Assembly: GCF_029853675.1 (NCBI RefSeq)
Contig: NZ_CP122539.1
Coordinates: 186,001 to 250,000 of the forward strand
Source of the DNA: Tenacibaculum tangerinum
Lineage (GTDB): Bacteria; Bacteroidota; Bacteroidia; Flavobacteriales; Flavobacteriaceae
Direction of reading: 5' to 3'
Length of the DNA: 64,000 nt
This document shows, in pieces, positions 8,727-18,961 of this stretch. The translations under genes were made by a program, and so were the position numbers. Positions within the stretch are counted from its first letter, which is position 1, and every line of letters starts with the position of its first letter. The notes under the pieces were generated by a model that saw nothing but the letters and a program-made list of their open reading frames with translations, did not search any database and had not been told where the DNA came from.

Positions 8727-11228
8727 ATGCACAAAAAAGTACTTTCATTACTCTCTTTTTTATTGATTTCAGTAACAATAAGCGCACAAAAACCAGCAAA
8801 GTTAACTACCAATCAGATATACGAGAAAATCCAAAAGCTAAACTTTTTAGGTTCTGCGTTGTACATAGCAGCACATCCTGATGATGAAAACACACGATTA
8901 ATCGCCTATTTATCAAATCATGAAAAGGCAAGAACAGCCTATTTGTCATTAACACGTGGTGATGGAGGTCAAAACTTAATAGGACCAGAAATGCGTGAAT
9001 TATTAGGTGTAATCCGTACTCAAGAATTATTAGCAGCAAGAGGTGTAGACGGAGGAGAACAACGTTTTTCGAGAGCCAATGATTTTGGATACTCGAAGCA
9101 CCCAGATGAAACCTTACAGATTTGGAATAAAGACAAGGTACTCGCCGACGTCGTTTGGGCAATTCGTACGTTTAAACCCGATGTAATTATCAATCGTTTC
9201 AATCACAGAACACCAGGGACCACACACGGACATCATACCTCATCAGCCATGTTGAGTGTAGAAGCGTTTGATTTGGCTGACGATAGCACAAAATATCCTG
9301 AGCAGTTAGCGTATACCAATACATGGAAGCCGAATAGGTTATTTTTCAATACTTCTTGGTGGTTTTATGGGAGTCAAGAAAAATTCGCCAAAGCAGATAA
9401 AAGTAAAATGCTAAGTTTTGATATCGGAACCTATTATCCTTTAAAAGGATTGTCGAATAACGAATTGGCATCGATAGCAAGTAGTCAGCACTTGTGCCAA
9501 GGTTTTGGTAGGTTAACTACCAGAGGAACACAAACAGAATATGTAGAGTTTTTAAAAGGAGAATTTCCAAAAGACAAAAAAGATATTTTTTCAGGAATTA
9601 ATACGACATGGAATAGAGTAGCAGGTGGTGGTGAAATAGGAGACATTTTATACGATATAGAAGAAAACTTTGATTTTGTAAATCCGGCAAAACACCTTCC
9701 TGCTTTATTAAAAGCCTATCAAAAAGTTCAACAACTAGAAGATGAACATTGGAAACAGATAAAAACCAAAGAAATCAAGGAAATTATTGAAGCTTGTGCA
9801 GGTTTATATTTAGAAGCTTCTGCTGAGAGTGCGAGTGCAACACCAACGAGTGAAATTAAAGTTGATTTTGAAGTGTTGAATAGAAGCGGATTATTAATGG
9901 AATTGTCTTCTATAAAAATACTTCCTTCAGCTAAGCAAATAACGAAAGGTTTAGACTTAGCGAACAACGAGAAACAAACGTTTACAGAAACTATTTCGAT
10001 ACCGACTATGCCATACTCATCGCCTTATTGGTTAGAAAAACCTTGGAGTTTGGGAATGTACACCGTAGAAAATCAAGAGTTAAGAGGAAAGCCAGAAACG
10101 CCGAGACCAATTCAAGTAGAATTCAACCTGATGATTGAAAATCAGGCTGTTTCCTTTATAAAACCAGTAGTTCACCGCTATTCAAAAAGAGATAAAGGAG
10201 AAATTTACGAACCTTTTGAGGTGTTGCCTAAAGTAACAACCAAACTATTGAATAAGGTGTTGGTTTTTTCTTCGGAAAAATCTCAAAAAGTCACGCTGGA
10301 AGTTCATTCAGGAGCAAAAAATACTTCGGGAACCGTTGCTCTAAAAGCACCTAAAGGATGGAAAGTTACGCCAACCGAGGCACCATTTTCAATCGCTCAA
10401 AAAGGAGATATTCAATTGGTTGATTTTATGGTAACACCAACACAAAAAGAATCAGAAGGAGTATTGAAAGCCATGGCAAAGGTTGACGGTAAAACCTATG
10501 ATAAGGAATTAATTGAAATTAACTACAGCCATATTCCCAAACAGTCAGTATTACTACCATCACAAGCGAAAATAGTACGTTTAAATATTCAAAAAAATGG
10601 CACTAAAATAGGATATATACAAGGTTCTGGAGATGCTATTCCTGAGAGTTTACAGCAGATAGGCTACGAAGTTACGGAGTTAAATGTGAATGAAATTAAT
10701 GGTAATTTAGAACAATACGATGCCGTTGTGGTAGGTATTAGAGCCTACAACACCATAAAAGAATTACAGTTTAAGCAAAAATATTTGCTGGCCTACGTAA
10801 AAAATGGAGGAAATGTAATTGTACAATACAACACCAATAGAGGGGTAGATGTTAAAGCACCATATACCTTACAACTATCACGAGATAGAGTTACCGATGA
10901 AAATGCTACGGTAACCTTGCTCGCCAAAGAACATTCCGTTTTAAATTACCCGAACAAAATTACGGAAGCTGATTTTGACGGATGGGTGCAAGAACGTGGA
11001 TTGTATTTTCCGAACCAATGGAGTAAAGAATACACCCCAATACTATCTATGCACGACAAAGGAGAATCGCCCAAAGAAGGAAGTTTGTTAGTTGCCAAAT
11101 ATGGTAAAGGAAACTATATTTATACAGGGTTGAGTTTCTTTAGAGAGTTACCAGCAGGTGTTCCTGGTGCATATAAATTGTTTGCCAATTTATTGTCAGT
11201 AAAGGAAAATACGGCAAATGAGAATTAA
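8727..11228 (+). CDS. Secreted PIG-L (LmbE) family deacetylase, large form
   Basis: 833 residues with a signal peptide ending in SVTISAQ. The PIG-L domain occupies about residues 35-300: the metal motif AAHPDDENTR, then a long loop with a TTHGHHTSSAML metal-binding histidine cluster. This family removes N-acetyl groups from sugars such as GlcNAc derivatives. The remaining 500 residues look like beta-sandwich modules and a C-terminal glutamine-amidotransferase-like fold (about 640-820, GDAIPESLQQIGYEV onward), as in other large flavobacterial members. It is exported, probably to the periplasm. Its last codons overlap the next lipoprotein gene by 11 bp. Confidence 0.88.
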   Translation: MHKKVLSLLSFLLISVTISAQKPAKLTTNQIYEKIQKLNFLGSALYIAAHPDDENTRLIAYLSNHEKARTAYLSLTRGDGGQNLIGPEMRELLGVIRTQELLAARGVDGGEQRFSRANDFGYSKHPDETLQIWNKDKVLADVVWAIRTFKPDVIINRFNHRTPGTTHGHHTSSAMLSVEAFDLADDSTKYPEQLAYTNTWKPNRLFFNTSWWFYGSQEKFAKADKSKMLSFDIGTYYPLKGLSNNELASIASSQHLCQGFGRLTTRGTQTEYVEFLKGEFPKDKKDIFSGINTTWNRVAGGGEIGDILYDIEENFDFVNPAKHLPALLKAYQKVQQLEDEHWKQIKTKEIKEIIEACAGLYLEASAESASATPTSEIKVDFEVLNRSGLLMELSSIKILPSAKQITKGLDLANNEKQTFTETISIPTMPYSSPYWLEKPWSLGMYTVENQELRGKPETPRPIQVEFNLMIENQAVSFIKPVVHRYSKRDKGEIYEPFEVLPKVTTKLLNKVLVFSSEKSQKVTLEVHSGAKNTSGTVALKAPKGWKVTPTEAPFSIAQKGDIQLVDFMVTPTQKESEGVLKAMAKVDGKTYDKELIEINYSHIPKQSVLLPSQAKIVRLNIQKNGTKIGYIQGSGDAIPESLQQIGYEVTELNVNEINGNLEQYDAVVVGIRAYNTIKELQFKQKYLLAYVKNGGNVIVQYNTNRGVDVKAPYTLQLSRDRVTDENATVTLLAKEHSVLNYPNKITEADFDGWVQERGLYFPNQWSKEYTPILSMHDKGESPKEGSLLVAKYGKGNYIYTGLSFFRELPAGVPGAYKLFANLLSVKENTANEN

Positions 11229-11889
11229 AATTATTACAGCGCTAGTGTTTGTACTATTTGTTGGCTGTAAAGTTGAGAAAGAAAATCCCATTACAAAAGA
11301 ATATAATCAACAGTTGGTAAATGAACTTGCTAGCATGTTTCAAATAGATCAGGTTGCAGCAGGTATTCCCTCTGGAAAATATAAAGAACTGAGTGAAGAT
11401 GAATGGAAGTCATTTAAGGATAGTGTTTTTGATGTTAACTATGAAAAAGCAGCAGAAATTTTTAATAAATACGGTTTTGTTGGCTTTGATCTAGTGGGAA
11501 AAGAAGGTTCTAGAAATTTTTGGTTGATCGTGCAACATTTAGATTCAAAACCAGAATTTCAAGAAGCAGTTTTGGAAAAAATGAAGATTGAAATAGAAAG
11601 AAATAATGCTAGTCCACAAAATTATGCTTATTTATTAGATAGAGTGGAATTGAATAGAGGTAAAAAGCAAGTTTATGGAACTCAAGTGAAGTATAATTGG
11701 AAAATGTGTCAGGCATATCCAAAACCATTGGTAGATAGTGTAAATGTAAACAAACGTAGAAAAGAATTAGGATTAGAACCTCTTGAAGATTATTTAAACG
11801 AGCTGTCTATAATGCACTTTGAAATGAATAAAAAAGCATTTTTACAAGTTAACATTACGAAACCTAAATTATACACAAAAGAAAATTGA
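11218..11889 (+). CDS. DUF6624-like lipoprotein
   Basis: 223 residues with a lipoprotein signal (lipobox FVGC, Cys at about residue 17). The central region matches my memory of the DUF6624 family (VGKEGSRNFWLIVQHLD, then LLDRVELNRGKKQVYGTQ). Function unknown. It overlaps the deacetylase gene by 11 bp and is probably translated with it. It converges with the methyltransferase gene only 3 bp away. Confidence 0.8.
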   Translation: MRIKIITALVFVLFVGCKVEKENPITKEYNQQLVNELASMFQIDQVAAGIPSGKYKELSEDEWKSFKDSVFDVNYEKAAEIFNKYGFVGFDLVGKEGSRNFWLIVQHLDSKPEFQEAVLEKMKIEIERNNASPQNYAYLLDRVELNRGKKQVYGTQVKYNWKMCQAYPKPLVDSVNVNKRRKELGLEPLEDYLNELSIMHFEMNKKAFLQVNITKPKLYTKEN

Positions 11890-11892
11890 TAC

Positions 11893-13503
11893 TTACTTAA
11901 AAAGATTAATCGAAACCGTTGCCAACTCAGAATTCGGAAACTTTTTAGAAGTATTGTTGTCGGGAGTTAATCCGACCGACTCCAAAGCATTCATGTATTC
12001 ATCGAGTTCAATAATATATTGGTCAGAATAGCCATGGGTAGCATCGTAGGCAGTAGCAGCTGTTTTTCCTAAGTTTTTAGCAACTAACTCGGGTTTTGTG
12101 GTGTGTAATTCAATCAGTAGCAGCCCAAATTTATGGATGTATGGTTTCCATTTGGCAAAATGCTGTTTTAAAGATTCAATTACAAGGTTGTTATCCAACC
12201 TTTTTCCTCTGTACGCATAGGCGCCTGTTGAGTTTGTAATGTAGAGATTATCAGTAGGAGCAGGCTCTTGCCATATTCTGTTGTGGTCTAAAAACGTACG
12301 AACATTTAATAAATCAGAAAGGTTGATTCCGTATTTATGTTGTAAGTCTTCAGACAAGGCTTTAGGATTACCAATATCTCCCCAAATTACCTTTGCCCAA
12401 ATATCGGCTTGTACTAAGTTTTTCCGGGTAATTTTTAAGGCAGCTTCGTTGTAATCGACACCAATAAGCAACAACGGATATTCTTCTAGCATACGACCTC
12501 TCTTGGTTTGATTTTCAATCACATGAAACAAATGTTTCAAAAAAGCTCCGTTACCACAACCCACATCTAAAATACCCTTGGGTTGCTCGTTGATTGGTTT
12601 GTTAAATAGGTTGATAATAATTTCATCAATTACCTTAAAGTAGGTGGTGTGTGCACCTCCACTTCCCCATACATTCATTTCTCTATCTACATGAATTTCA
12701 TCGTTTCCAATTTCAGAAGTTCTAAACATATCAGGATTTCCAAAAACAAGCTTGTCTAGTTTTCTAAGGGTAGGAATGTACGATACCGTAACGCCATAAG
12801 CACTTGCTCTGCGCGCAAAGAACAAACCTTCATGAGTAAATTCGTACGAATCGTTGGTTTTGGTAAACCAGCCAAGACTGGTTAATACATCTAACAAACG
12901 CCCAAAATTATCGGCATCTTTATGAAATTCATCGGCACTAAACTTGGTTTGCATAAAATATTGATGAAACATACCGCTCATTCCTAATAAAACAGTCGTT
13001 GGTCCTACAATAATCCCTTCAATATGGGTTAGAATTTGTGTTACTATTTCTTTTTCTTCGGAAGTAGACGGAACTTCAATTCCGAAGGTATTGGTGTAGT
13101 TTTTATAGAGACTTTCTAGTTTTTCAAAAAGCTCAATTTCAAACTTTCGAGCGCTGTAATTTTCAGAGAATTTCAATAGAGAAAAAGCGTCTTTATATAA
13201 GTGAAAGTAAGAAAAAGCAATAGCAGAAGTTTCATTTATTGTAAACTGAACTGTATTTTCCGTATTGTTCACATGGTAGGTAAGCCAGCCTTGCGAACAC
13301 AACGTTCTTAACGCAACATTTAAATACCCATCGTTCGCATTAAAATGGTTGGTAATTTCAGCTAAACTTACTGATTTCTTTTCTAGAATGTATTCGGTAA
13401 TTCCTTTGTCATGCAAGATATAAGCTGCAGGACAGGTTACAATTCCGTCTAAATGACGAAATAGTCGATTTCTTAAGGTTGATTTTTCTTCTTTTGATAA
13501 CAT
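11893..13503 (-). CDS. SAM-dependent methyltransferase with winged-helix-like N-terminus
   Basis: 536 residues. The class I SAM-binding motif is ILDVGCGNGAFLKHL at about residue 315, with LLIGVDYNEAALKITRKN as motif II. The first 250 residues contain two helical dimerisation or winged-helix-like modules, as in O-methyltransferases and polyketide-type C-methyltransferases. It is a stand-alone gene with no biosynthetic neighbours, so the substrate is unknown. The only gene in this part that ends against a convergent partner with almost no spacer. Confidence 0.8.
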   Translation of the reverse strand: MLSKEEKSTLRNRLFRHLDGIVTCPAAYILHDKGITEYILEKKSVSLAEITNHFNANDGYLNVALRTLCSQGWLTYHVNNTENTVQFTINETSAIAFSYFHLYKDAFSLLKFSENYSARKFEIELFEKLESLYKNYTNTFGIEVPSTSEEKEIVTQILTHIEGIIVGPTTVLLGMSGMFHQYFMQTKFSADEFHKDADNFGRLLDVLTSLGWFTKTNDSYEFTHEGLFFARRASAYGVTVSYIPTLRKLDKLVFGNPDMFRTSEIGNDEIHVDREMNVWGSGGAHTTYFKVIDEIIINLFNKPINEQPKGILDVGCGNGAFLKHLFHVIENQTKRGRMLEEYPLLLIGVDYNEAALKITRKNLVQADIWAKVIWGDIGNPKALSEDLQHKYGINLSDLLNVRTFLDHNRIWQEPAPTDNLYITNSTGAYAYRGKRLDNNLVIESLKQHFAKWKPYIHKFGLLLIELHTTKPELVAKNLGKTAATAYDATHGYSDQYIIELDEYMNALESVGLTPDNNTSKKFPNSELATVSINLFK

Positions 13504-13581
13504 TGCTTGCTGGTTTTCATCCGAAAGATAACGATTTGATTTAGAAAATACTGACTAAATTAAACGTCTTATTATAAAAAA

Positions 13582-14124
13582 CTACTTCAAAGCAGCCACA
13601 ATTTGCTCATACACAAAACAATAATATTCTTGGTATTGAGGGAGTAGTAAATTTTCGTGATTTTTGGTGTGTAAGATGATTTCTAAATCGAACAATTTCA
13701 ATTCTGCAACTTCTTCTACTTGCAAGGTCAGTTTTTCTAAAGGAATGGTTAATTCAGCAATAAATACATGATGAAACTCATTATCTATAATTCCGTTTGA
13801 ATGCTGTACCATGTGCTTTCGTGTACCAATTTTATGTAAGTTTTCGGGCAGCATGTCAAAACCGATTTCTTCTTTAACTTCTCTGGTGGCTGCAATTGTA
13901 ATGTCTTCGCCTGCGGCTATATGTCCTGCTACAGAAATATCCCATAAACCAGGAAACACTTTTTTGGTTAAGGCTCTTTTTTGTAGGAGTATTTTTTTAT
14001 CTGAAGTATATAGCCAAACATGAATGGTAGGATGGAAGTAGCCATATTTGTGGGCTTCAGATTTTAAACAGGTTGTACCCGTATAATTTCCGTTTTCATC
14101 AACAATATCTATGAGTTCATCCAT
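13582..14124 (-). CDS. Nudix hydrolase (IPP-isomerase-like subgroup)
   Basis: About 180 residues from MDELIDIVDENGNYTG; the open frame extends 14 codons further but family sequence begins here. The Nudix box is complete (GHIAAGEDITIAATREVKEE plus IG). The N-terminal half resembles the YfcD / isopentenyl-diphosphate isomerase-like Nudix group (IHVWLYTSDKKILLQKRA). It hydrolyses a nucleoside-diphosphate-linked compound, exact substrate unknown. It lies 30 bp after the GNAT gene and is probably in one operon with it. Confidence 0.85.
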   Translation of the reverse strand: MDELIDIVDENGNYTGTTCLKSEAHKYGYFHPTIHVWLYTSDKKILLQKRALTKKVFPGLWDISVAGHIAAGEDITIAATREVKEEIGFDMLPENLHKIGTRKHMVQHSNGIIDNEFHHVFIAELTIPLEKLTLQVEEVAELKLFDLEIILHTKNHENLLLPQYQEYYCFVYEQIVAALK

Positions 14125-14155
14125 ATTCTTTTTTTCTAGTAAAATGATTGCTAAT

Positions 14156-14632
14156 TTAGTTATCATAAATTAAAATCCATTCTTTGGTTGTCTTTATGCC
14201 GTCACTTTCAGCAAACATTTTAAATCCGTTCTGCTCGTAAAAATAACGAAGATTTTCTTCTTCAATTGTCAACCAAAATTTCTGATTCGGTTTTTCCTTT
14301 TTTAGTAAGGATAAAAAGGTGCTGGCATACCCTTTGTTTCTATAGTTCTCAACAATCCATACATACCCTAAGTATAAGTAACCTTTTTGGAATAGTACCG
14401 CATTGTTTTTTTCAAAAAGAGTAGCATAAGGAGGCATTTCATTAAACAAAATTCCACCACCCATGAGTTGCGAATTTACAAATAACCCATAAATGGTTGA
14501 ATAGGCACTATATTTTCTCCAAACCGGGACTATTAATTTTTTCCATTCTTCGGATAGTAGTGAGAAATAACGGATTTCATCAGAGATAACCGCAATTGAA
14601 ATAGCATCGGTAGTTGTTATAAAAGTCCCCAT
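14156..14632 (-). CDS. GNAT family N-acetyltransferase
   Basis: 158 residues. The acetyl-CoA-binding segment is YVWIVENYRNKGYASTFLS (about 90-108), followed by LRYFYEQNGFKMFAESDG, the usual GNAT C-terminal strand. The N-terminal half is weakly conserved. It overlaps the ATP-grasp gene by 16 bp, so the ATP-grasp, GNAT and Nudix genes form one transcription unit. Substrate unknown. Confidence 0.85.
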   Translation of the reverse strand: MGTFITTTDAISIAVISDEIRYFSLLSEEWKKLIVPVWRKYSAYSTIYGLFVNSQLMGGGILFNEMPPYATLFEKNNAVLFQKGYLYLGYVWIVENYRNKGYASTFLSLLKKEKPNQKFWLTIEEENLRYFYEQNGFKMFAESDGIKTTKEWILIYDN

Positions 14633-15888
14633 GCTCTTAATTTGTCAGAATCTTCCGACCAGCGATCTCCAATATCAGTTCGGTAATAACTATTGTTAAT
14701 ACTAATGTTATTAATTCTGTTTTGCATCATTCTCTGAGCATCTTTCATCGTAATACCGAATCCAGTAACTAACAGCGCAATACCGTCGTTTCCTGTAATT
14801 AACCACTCAGAATGTAATTGTTTTATGTGAATGGGATGTACTCCTTCTTTCATTTCTTTTTTAAAGAGAATTACAGAGTCTTTTGAGAATAATTCAAAAC
14901 TCTTTTTATCCTTAAAAGGAAACGGAGGCACCACCATATAAGCTCCTACCTGAAACCCTTTTTTAGTTTGAATTGTAAGGTGTTGCCCTGACGTTATTTT
15001 GTAAAACAGCGTACCTAAAGGTTCGTTGATTCCATCTCTTTGGATATAGATTTGAGGATATCCAAAGCGAGAGGTAAATTCTAATGGATAAATTCCGTTG
15101 CCATTCACAATACAGTTAATGTCAATATGACCTACAAAGCCTTTTTTGGCTAAGGTAGCTTCAAATTTACCGAGTGTAATTTCAAAAATAGGGGAGTTTT
15201 TACTCCAAAACATACTGGTACCCATTTCGCCTGTAGAAACACCTAATTCTTTAGGAAAGAATTTCTTATGTTCAAAAGAGATGTTATAGGGTTGTATAAA
15301 ATGGGTTCCGTTAAAAAATGCAGCGACAGCAATTTCTACCCCTTTTACTTTTCGTTGCAATTGAAAAGTGCCAAAATTATCTCCCCAAGATTTTTCATAG
15401 GCTTTTAACATTCTAATCACATCTGTTCCCTTATCGTCACTACCCACAAATAACAACTGCTTTAAATCTTGTGTTTCACCACATGGTTTTACTACATAGG
15501 CATCTGGGTTTTTTTCTACATGGCTGATGGCTTCTTGAAAACTGAAAAACTCTTTTGAAGGAAGTGTTTTAATTTTGTGTTTTTTTAATTCTTCTTGACC
15601 AAAGTTTCTGTCTAATTCTAGCAAATCGGTATATTCCGAACCACCAAAAACCAATTTACCAGCATTTCTTAGTTCATCGCAGATTTTACCGTAACCAGTA
15701 TAATCAAAAATAATAATGCTAGCCCAATCAATGTGCTTTTTCCAGTCGTTTACTTTTGTAACAAATCCGTAACCTATTTCTCGAGAAGATTTATCTTCAA
15801 TGAACATTTTTACAGCATGTCCTTCTTGTTTTATAGTGTAAGCAATATCAAGCGATTCACCCCACTTAGAAACAACTAAAAAATTCAT
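14617..15888 (-). CDS. PurD-like ATP-grasp protein
   Basis: About 423 residues from MNFLVVSKWGESLD; a longer frame to 15936 adds a 16-residue lysine-rich tail I judge non-native. The layout is that of glycinamide ribonucleotide synthetase: an N-terminal Rossmann-like domain, an ATP-grasp core (DAYVVKPCGETQDLKQLLFV, later GHIDINCIVNGNGIYPLEFT with the metal-binding residues) and a small C-terminal barrel. It is not purD itself: the canonical N-terminal GGREHA motif is absent. It probably ligates a carboxylate to an amine in an uncharacterised pathway shared with the GNAT and Nudix proteins. Confidence 0.75.
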   Translation of the reverse strand: MNFLVVSKWGESLDIAYTIKQEGHAVKMFIEDKSSREIGYGFVTKVNDWKKHIDWASIIIFDYTGYGKICDELRNAGKLVFGGSEYTDLLELDRNFGQEELKKHKIKTLPSKEFFSFQEAISHVEKNPDAYVVKPCGETQDLKQLLFVGSDDKGTDVIRMLKAYEKSWGDNFGTFQLQRKVKGVEIAVAAFFNGTHFIQPYNISFEHKKFFPKELGVSTGEMGTSMFWSKNSPIFEITLGKFEATLAKKGFVGHIDINCIVNGNGIYPLEFTSRFGYPQIYIQRDGINEPLGTLFYKITSGQHLTIQTKKGFQVGAYMVVPPFPFKDKKSFELFSKDSVILFKKEMKEGVHPIHIKQLHSEWLITGNDGIALLVTGFGITMKDAQRMMQNRINNISINNSYYRTDIGDRWSEDSDKLRAWGLL

Positions 15889-16136
15889 TTTTTCAGTTGT
15901 TTTTAGGTCTTTTGTAGCTTTTTGTAGCGATGCCATAGACCTAGCAAAAAAATAAAATCATATAGTTTTAAATCATACAATACTCATCTCAAAATTACTA
16001 AATAATTAGATACAAAAATCAAATGAAACTAAAGAAATAAGGAGGGAAGGATATAATTTTTTTCGGTATTGTGATGATGTATTTAAATGGTATGAGAAGT
16101 TAGTTTTTATAGTTACCATTCGGTGAATACATCATT

Positions 16137-16204
16137 CCGACCGAAGGGAGAAATCATATAAAGTTTTACAATTCTTATGGTTAAGACTTCTTCCTTCGGT
16201 TAAA
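16137..16204. repeat. Imperfect inverted repeat in the gap before the ATP-grasp operon
   Basis: In the 286-bp gap 15937-16223, CCGAAGGGAGAA pairs imperfectly with TTCTTCCTTCGG about 40 bp on. It follows the stop of the M42 peptidase gene on the minus strand and may be a weak terminator or a dispersed intergenic repeat. No gene is visible in this gap. Confidence 0.5.
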
Positions 16205-16223
16205 TGAGGTTTACTTATGTGTG

Positions 16224-17312
16224 TTATTTAAAGTACGAGAAATCTTCTCCGTCTTCAATTTTTAATAAACTTTCGTAAATCATTTTAATTACGTTTTCAA
16301 CATCTTCACGGTGTACCATTTCAACCGTGGTATGCATATAACGTAACGGTAATGATATTAATGCTGAAGCTACTCCACCGTTACTGTAGGCAAAGGCATC
16401 GGTATCAGTCCCAGTAGCTCTAGATAGTGCAGAGCGTTGGAAAGGAATGTCGTTCGCTTCGGCAGCATCAATAATTAAGTCGCGTAATTTTTGTTGTACG
16501 GCAGGTGCATAGGCAATTACAGGACCTTTACCTAACTCTAACAACCCTTCTTTTTTCTTATCAATCATAGGGGTGGTAGTGTCGTGCGTAACATCGGTTA
16601 CTATAGCCACGTTAGGTTTGATCGTTTGCGTAATCATTTCCGCACCGCGCAAGCCAATTTCTTCTTGTACGGAGTTGGTAATATACAATCCAAATGGAAG
16701 CTTTTTGTTGTTTTCATGTAGTAAACGAGCTACTTCAGCAATCATAAATCCGCCCATACGATTGTCTAAAGCACGGCACACAAATTTGTTTCCATTTAAA
16801 ATATGAAATTCATCAGGATACGTAATAACGCAACCCACGTGTACTCCTAATTTTTCAACCTCATCTTTAGTAGCACATCCTACATCGATAAAAATATTAT
16901 CAGGTTTTGGTGGCTCTTCTTTGGCTTTACTTCTGGTGTGAATTGCGGGCCAGCCGAAAACTCCTTTTACAATACCATTTTTTGTATGGATATTTACAAT
17001 TTTACTAGGAGCTATTTGGTGGTCGCTACCTCCGTTACGGATTACATAAATTAAGCCATCATCTGAGATGTAATTAACATACCAAGAAATTTCATCGGCA
17101 TGCCCTTCGATGACTACTTTGTATGGAGCATTCGGATTAATGACACCCACTGCAGAGCCATAAGTATCGGTGATGAACTCATCTACATAAGGCTTTAGGT
17201 AATCCATCCATATTTTTTGCCCTTCCCATTCGTATCCAGTAGGAGCGGCGTTGTTTAAATATTTCTCTAAGAAGCTTAACGATTTTTCATTTAAAATAGA
17301 CTTGTTATCCAT
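16224..17312 (-). CDS. M42 family aminopeptidase (glutamyl aminopeptidase/TET-like)
   Basis: 362 residues, full length for M42. Metal and catalytic motifs in order: VIEGHADEISW, VCRALDNRMGG, NSVQEEIGLRGA with the catalytic Glu, VTDVTHDT, and the final MHTTVEMVH. Members form dodecameric cytosolic tetrahedral complexes that trim peptides. It starts 25 bp after the plsC-like gene and is probably co-transcribed with it. Confidence 0.93.
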   Translation of the reverse strand: MDNKSILNEKSLSFLEKYLNNAAPTGYEWEGQKIWMDYLKPYVDEFITDTYGSAVGVINPNAPYKVVIEGHADEISWYVNYISDDGLIYVIRNGGSDHQIAPSKIVNIHTKNGIVKGVFGWPAIHTRSKAKEEPPKPDNIFIDVGCATKDEVEKLGVHVGCVITYPDEFHILNGNKFVCRALDNRMGGFMIAEVARLLHENNKKLPFGLYITNSVQEEIGLRGAEMITQTIKPNVAIVTDVTHDTTTPMIDKKKEGLLELGKGPVIAYAPAVQQKLRDLIIDAAEANDIPFQRSALSRATGTDTDAFAYSNGGVASALISLPLRYMHTTVEMVHREDVENVIKMIYESLLKIEDGEDFSYFK

Positions 17313-17336
17313 AACTTGTTCATTACTTTTAAATTG

Positions 17337-18173
17337 TTATTCATTTTTTTCTTTTTCTCTAGGCTTGTCAATACCCCAAAAACGTCTTTTTTTAATAAAT
17401 TCTTCTTGTTCTTTAAGTTGCTCTGGTGTAAGAACTTTTAAAAATGAAGGGTGTTGTTCGATAGCAAATTCAATTTTTTCAACAATGCTAGCAACATCTT
17501 CGTTTTCGTAATCAATTTCTAGAGGCTCTTTAATTACCATAGATTGTAATACGTTACGTTTTTTAATCATCAATCCTTTTTTGTCAAAAGAACGTCTGAA
17601 TCCGTCAATAACTATAGGAACTACAATAGGTTTAAAGGTTTTAATAATATGAGCTGTACCACGTCGAATAGGCTTAAAAGGGGTGGTTGTACCTTGCGGA
17701 AAGGTAATTACCCAACCATCGTCTAACGCTTTTCCTATATTAGAAATATCTGACATTTTTACCTGCCTGTTAATGTCTTTACCAGCACTTCTCCAAGTTC
17801 TTTCTACAGAAATGGAACCTACATAAGCAAAAATTTTAGGAAGTAATCCAGAGCGCATGGTTTCCCCTGCAGCAATATAATAGATATTCAATTTAGGTTT
17901 CCATAAATAGCCAATATTTCTAATATTATCTTCTCTACCTTTTAAAGCAGCATTGAATACGTGAAACATAGCTGCCACGTCTGCAAAATAAGTTTGATGA
18001 TTGGAAATAAAGAGTACTTTTTGGTCGGGCAAACTTCTTAAAATATCCATTCCCTCTATATGTAAATCATTAAACTTACGGTAACGTCCGTGAGAAATGA
18101 CTCCGAGAATTTGTATTAAAAATCGTTTTATAAATAGTATATGTCCAAAAGGATTCCTTTTAAATAAAGGCAT
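17337..18173 (-). CDS. 1-acyl-sn-glycerol-3-phosphate acyltransferase (PlsC family)
   Basis: 278 residues. The HX4D catalytic box is ISNHQTYFADVA, and the second motif is VITFPQGTTTP (FPEG variant with Gln). The N-terminus holds one hydrophobic segment. It acylates lysophosphatidate or a related lysolipid at the inner membrane. The C-terminal 30 residues are highly charged. Gln in place of Glu in the FPEG box is unusual and may point to a different acceptor than in PlsC proper. Confidence 0.85.
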   Translation of the reverse strand: MPLFKRNPFGHILFIKRFLIQILGVISHGRYRKFNDLHIEGMDILRSLPDQKVLFISNHQTYFADVAAMFHVFNAALKGREDNIRNIGYLWKPKLNIYYIAAGETMRSGLLPKIFAYVGSISVERTWRSAGKDINRQVKMSDISNIGKALDDGWVITFPQGTTTPFKPIRRGTAHIIKTFKPIVVPIVIDGFRRSFDKKGLMIKKRNVLQSMVIKEPLEIDYENEDVASIVEKIEFAIEQHPSFLKVLTPEQLKEQEEFIKKRRFWGIDKPREKEKNE

Positions 18174-18232
18174 TTTTATACAAAAGTTTTATTAGTGTAA
18201 ATGCTAAATTACAAAAGAAAACGATAAAAAAA

Positions 18233-18859
18233 CTATTTAAATAAATCTTTAATTTCTGAAAGTATCATGGCGGTAGCCCCCCAAACAATGTAATTGTTTA
18301 ATTTAAAGCACGGTACCTCGATGTTTTTCATGTACGAGGTTTCCATTTCTACAGAGGTTAAGTTAGAGTCGTCTAATAAATCAGTTACTAAAACTTCAAT
18401 GACTTTTGCCACTTCTTCATTGGGAGTAAAATGTGGTGTTTTTTCAGAAAAACCTATGAATGGGGCTACTAAAAAATTACTGGGAGGAATGTAGGTATTA
18501 GAAGTTTGTCGTATGATTTCAATAGCGTTATGATGTATACCTACTTCTTCATGAGTTTCTCTTAAAGCAGTTGTTTGCAAAGTGCTATCTTGTTTGTCAA
18601 ATTTACCGCCCGGAAAGCTAATTTGTGACGAATGTGTTCCGTTATAACTGGCTCTTTCAGTAAGTAAAAACCGTGTTTGATTGTTGTTGTCAGGGTAAAA
18701 CAATGCCAAAACGGCTGCTTTTTTTGGATTTTTACTTTGTATGAATTCTTCAGAAAACTGTGTTCTTAACCTTGGAGCTAATTTGAATTGAGAGTCTAAA
18801 CCGCCTAGTTGCTTTTGCTGTAGTTTTTCTATTTGATTGATAAAATCAAAAAAAATCAT
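18233..18859 (-). CDS. CoA pyrophosphatase-type Nudix hydrolase
   Basis: 208 residues. The Nudix box (GGKFDKQDSTLQTTALRETH, EEVGI) is preceded by LLTERASYNGTHSSQISFPG, the UPF0035/NudL signature that precedes the box in CoA-diphosphatases. It cleaves CoA to 3'-phosphoADP and phosphopantetheine. It lies 59 bp upstream of the PlsC gene on the same strand. Confidence 0.88.
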   Translation of the reverse strand: MIFFDFINQIEKLQQKQLGGLDSQFKLAPRLRTQFSEEFIQSKNPKKAAVLALFYPDNNNQTRFLLTERASYNGTHSSQISFPGGKFDKQDSTLQTTALRETHEEVGIHHNAIEIIRQTSNTYIPPSNFLVAPFIGFSEKTPHFTPNEEVAKVIEVLVTDLLDDSNLTSVEMETSYMKNIEVPCFKLNNYIVWGATAMILSEIKDLFK

Positions 18860-18961
18860 TCGTTTTTAGTATTTTAGAACAAACTTATCAATTTATGATA
18901 CAAAAAGTATAAAATTTTGGCTTGAATTTTGATTTGTGTTACTGTGTAGAATTAATTTAAT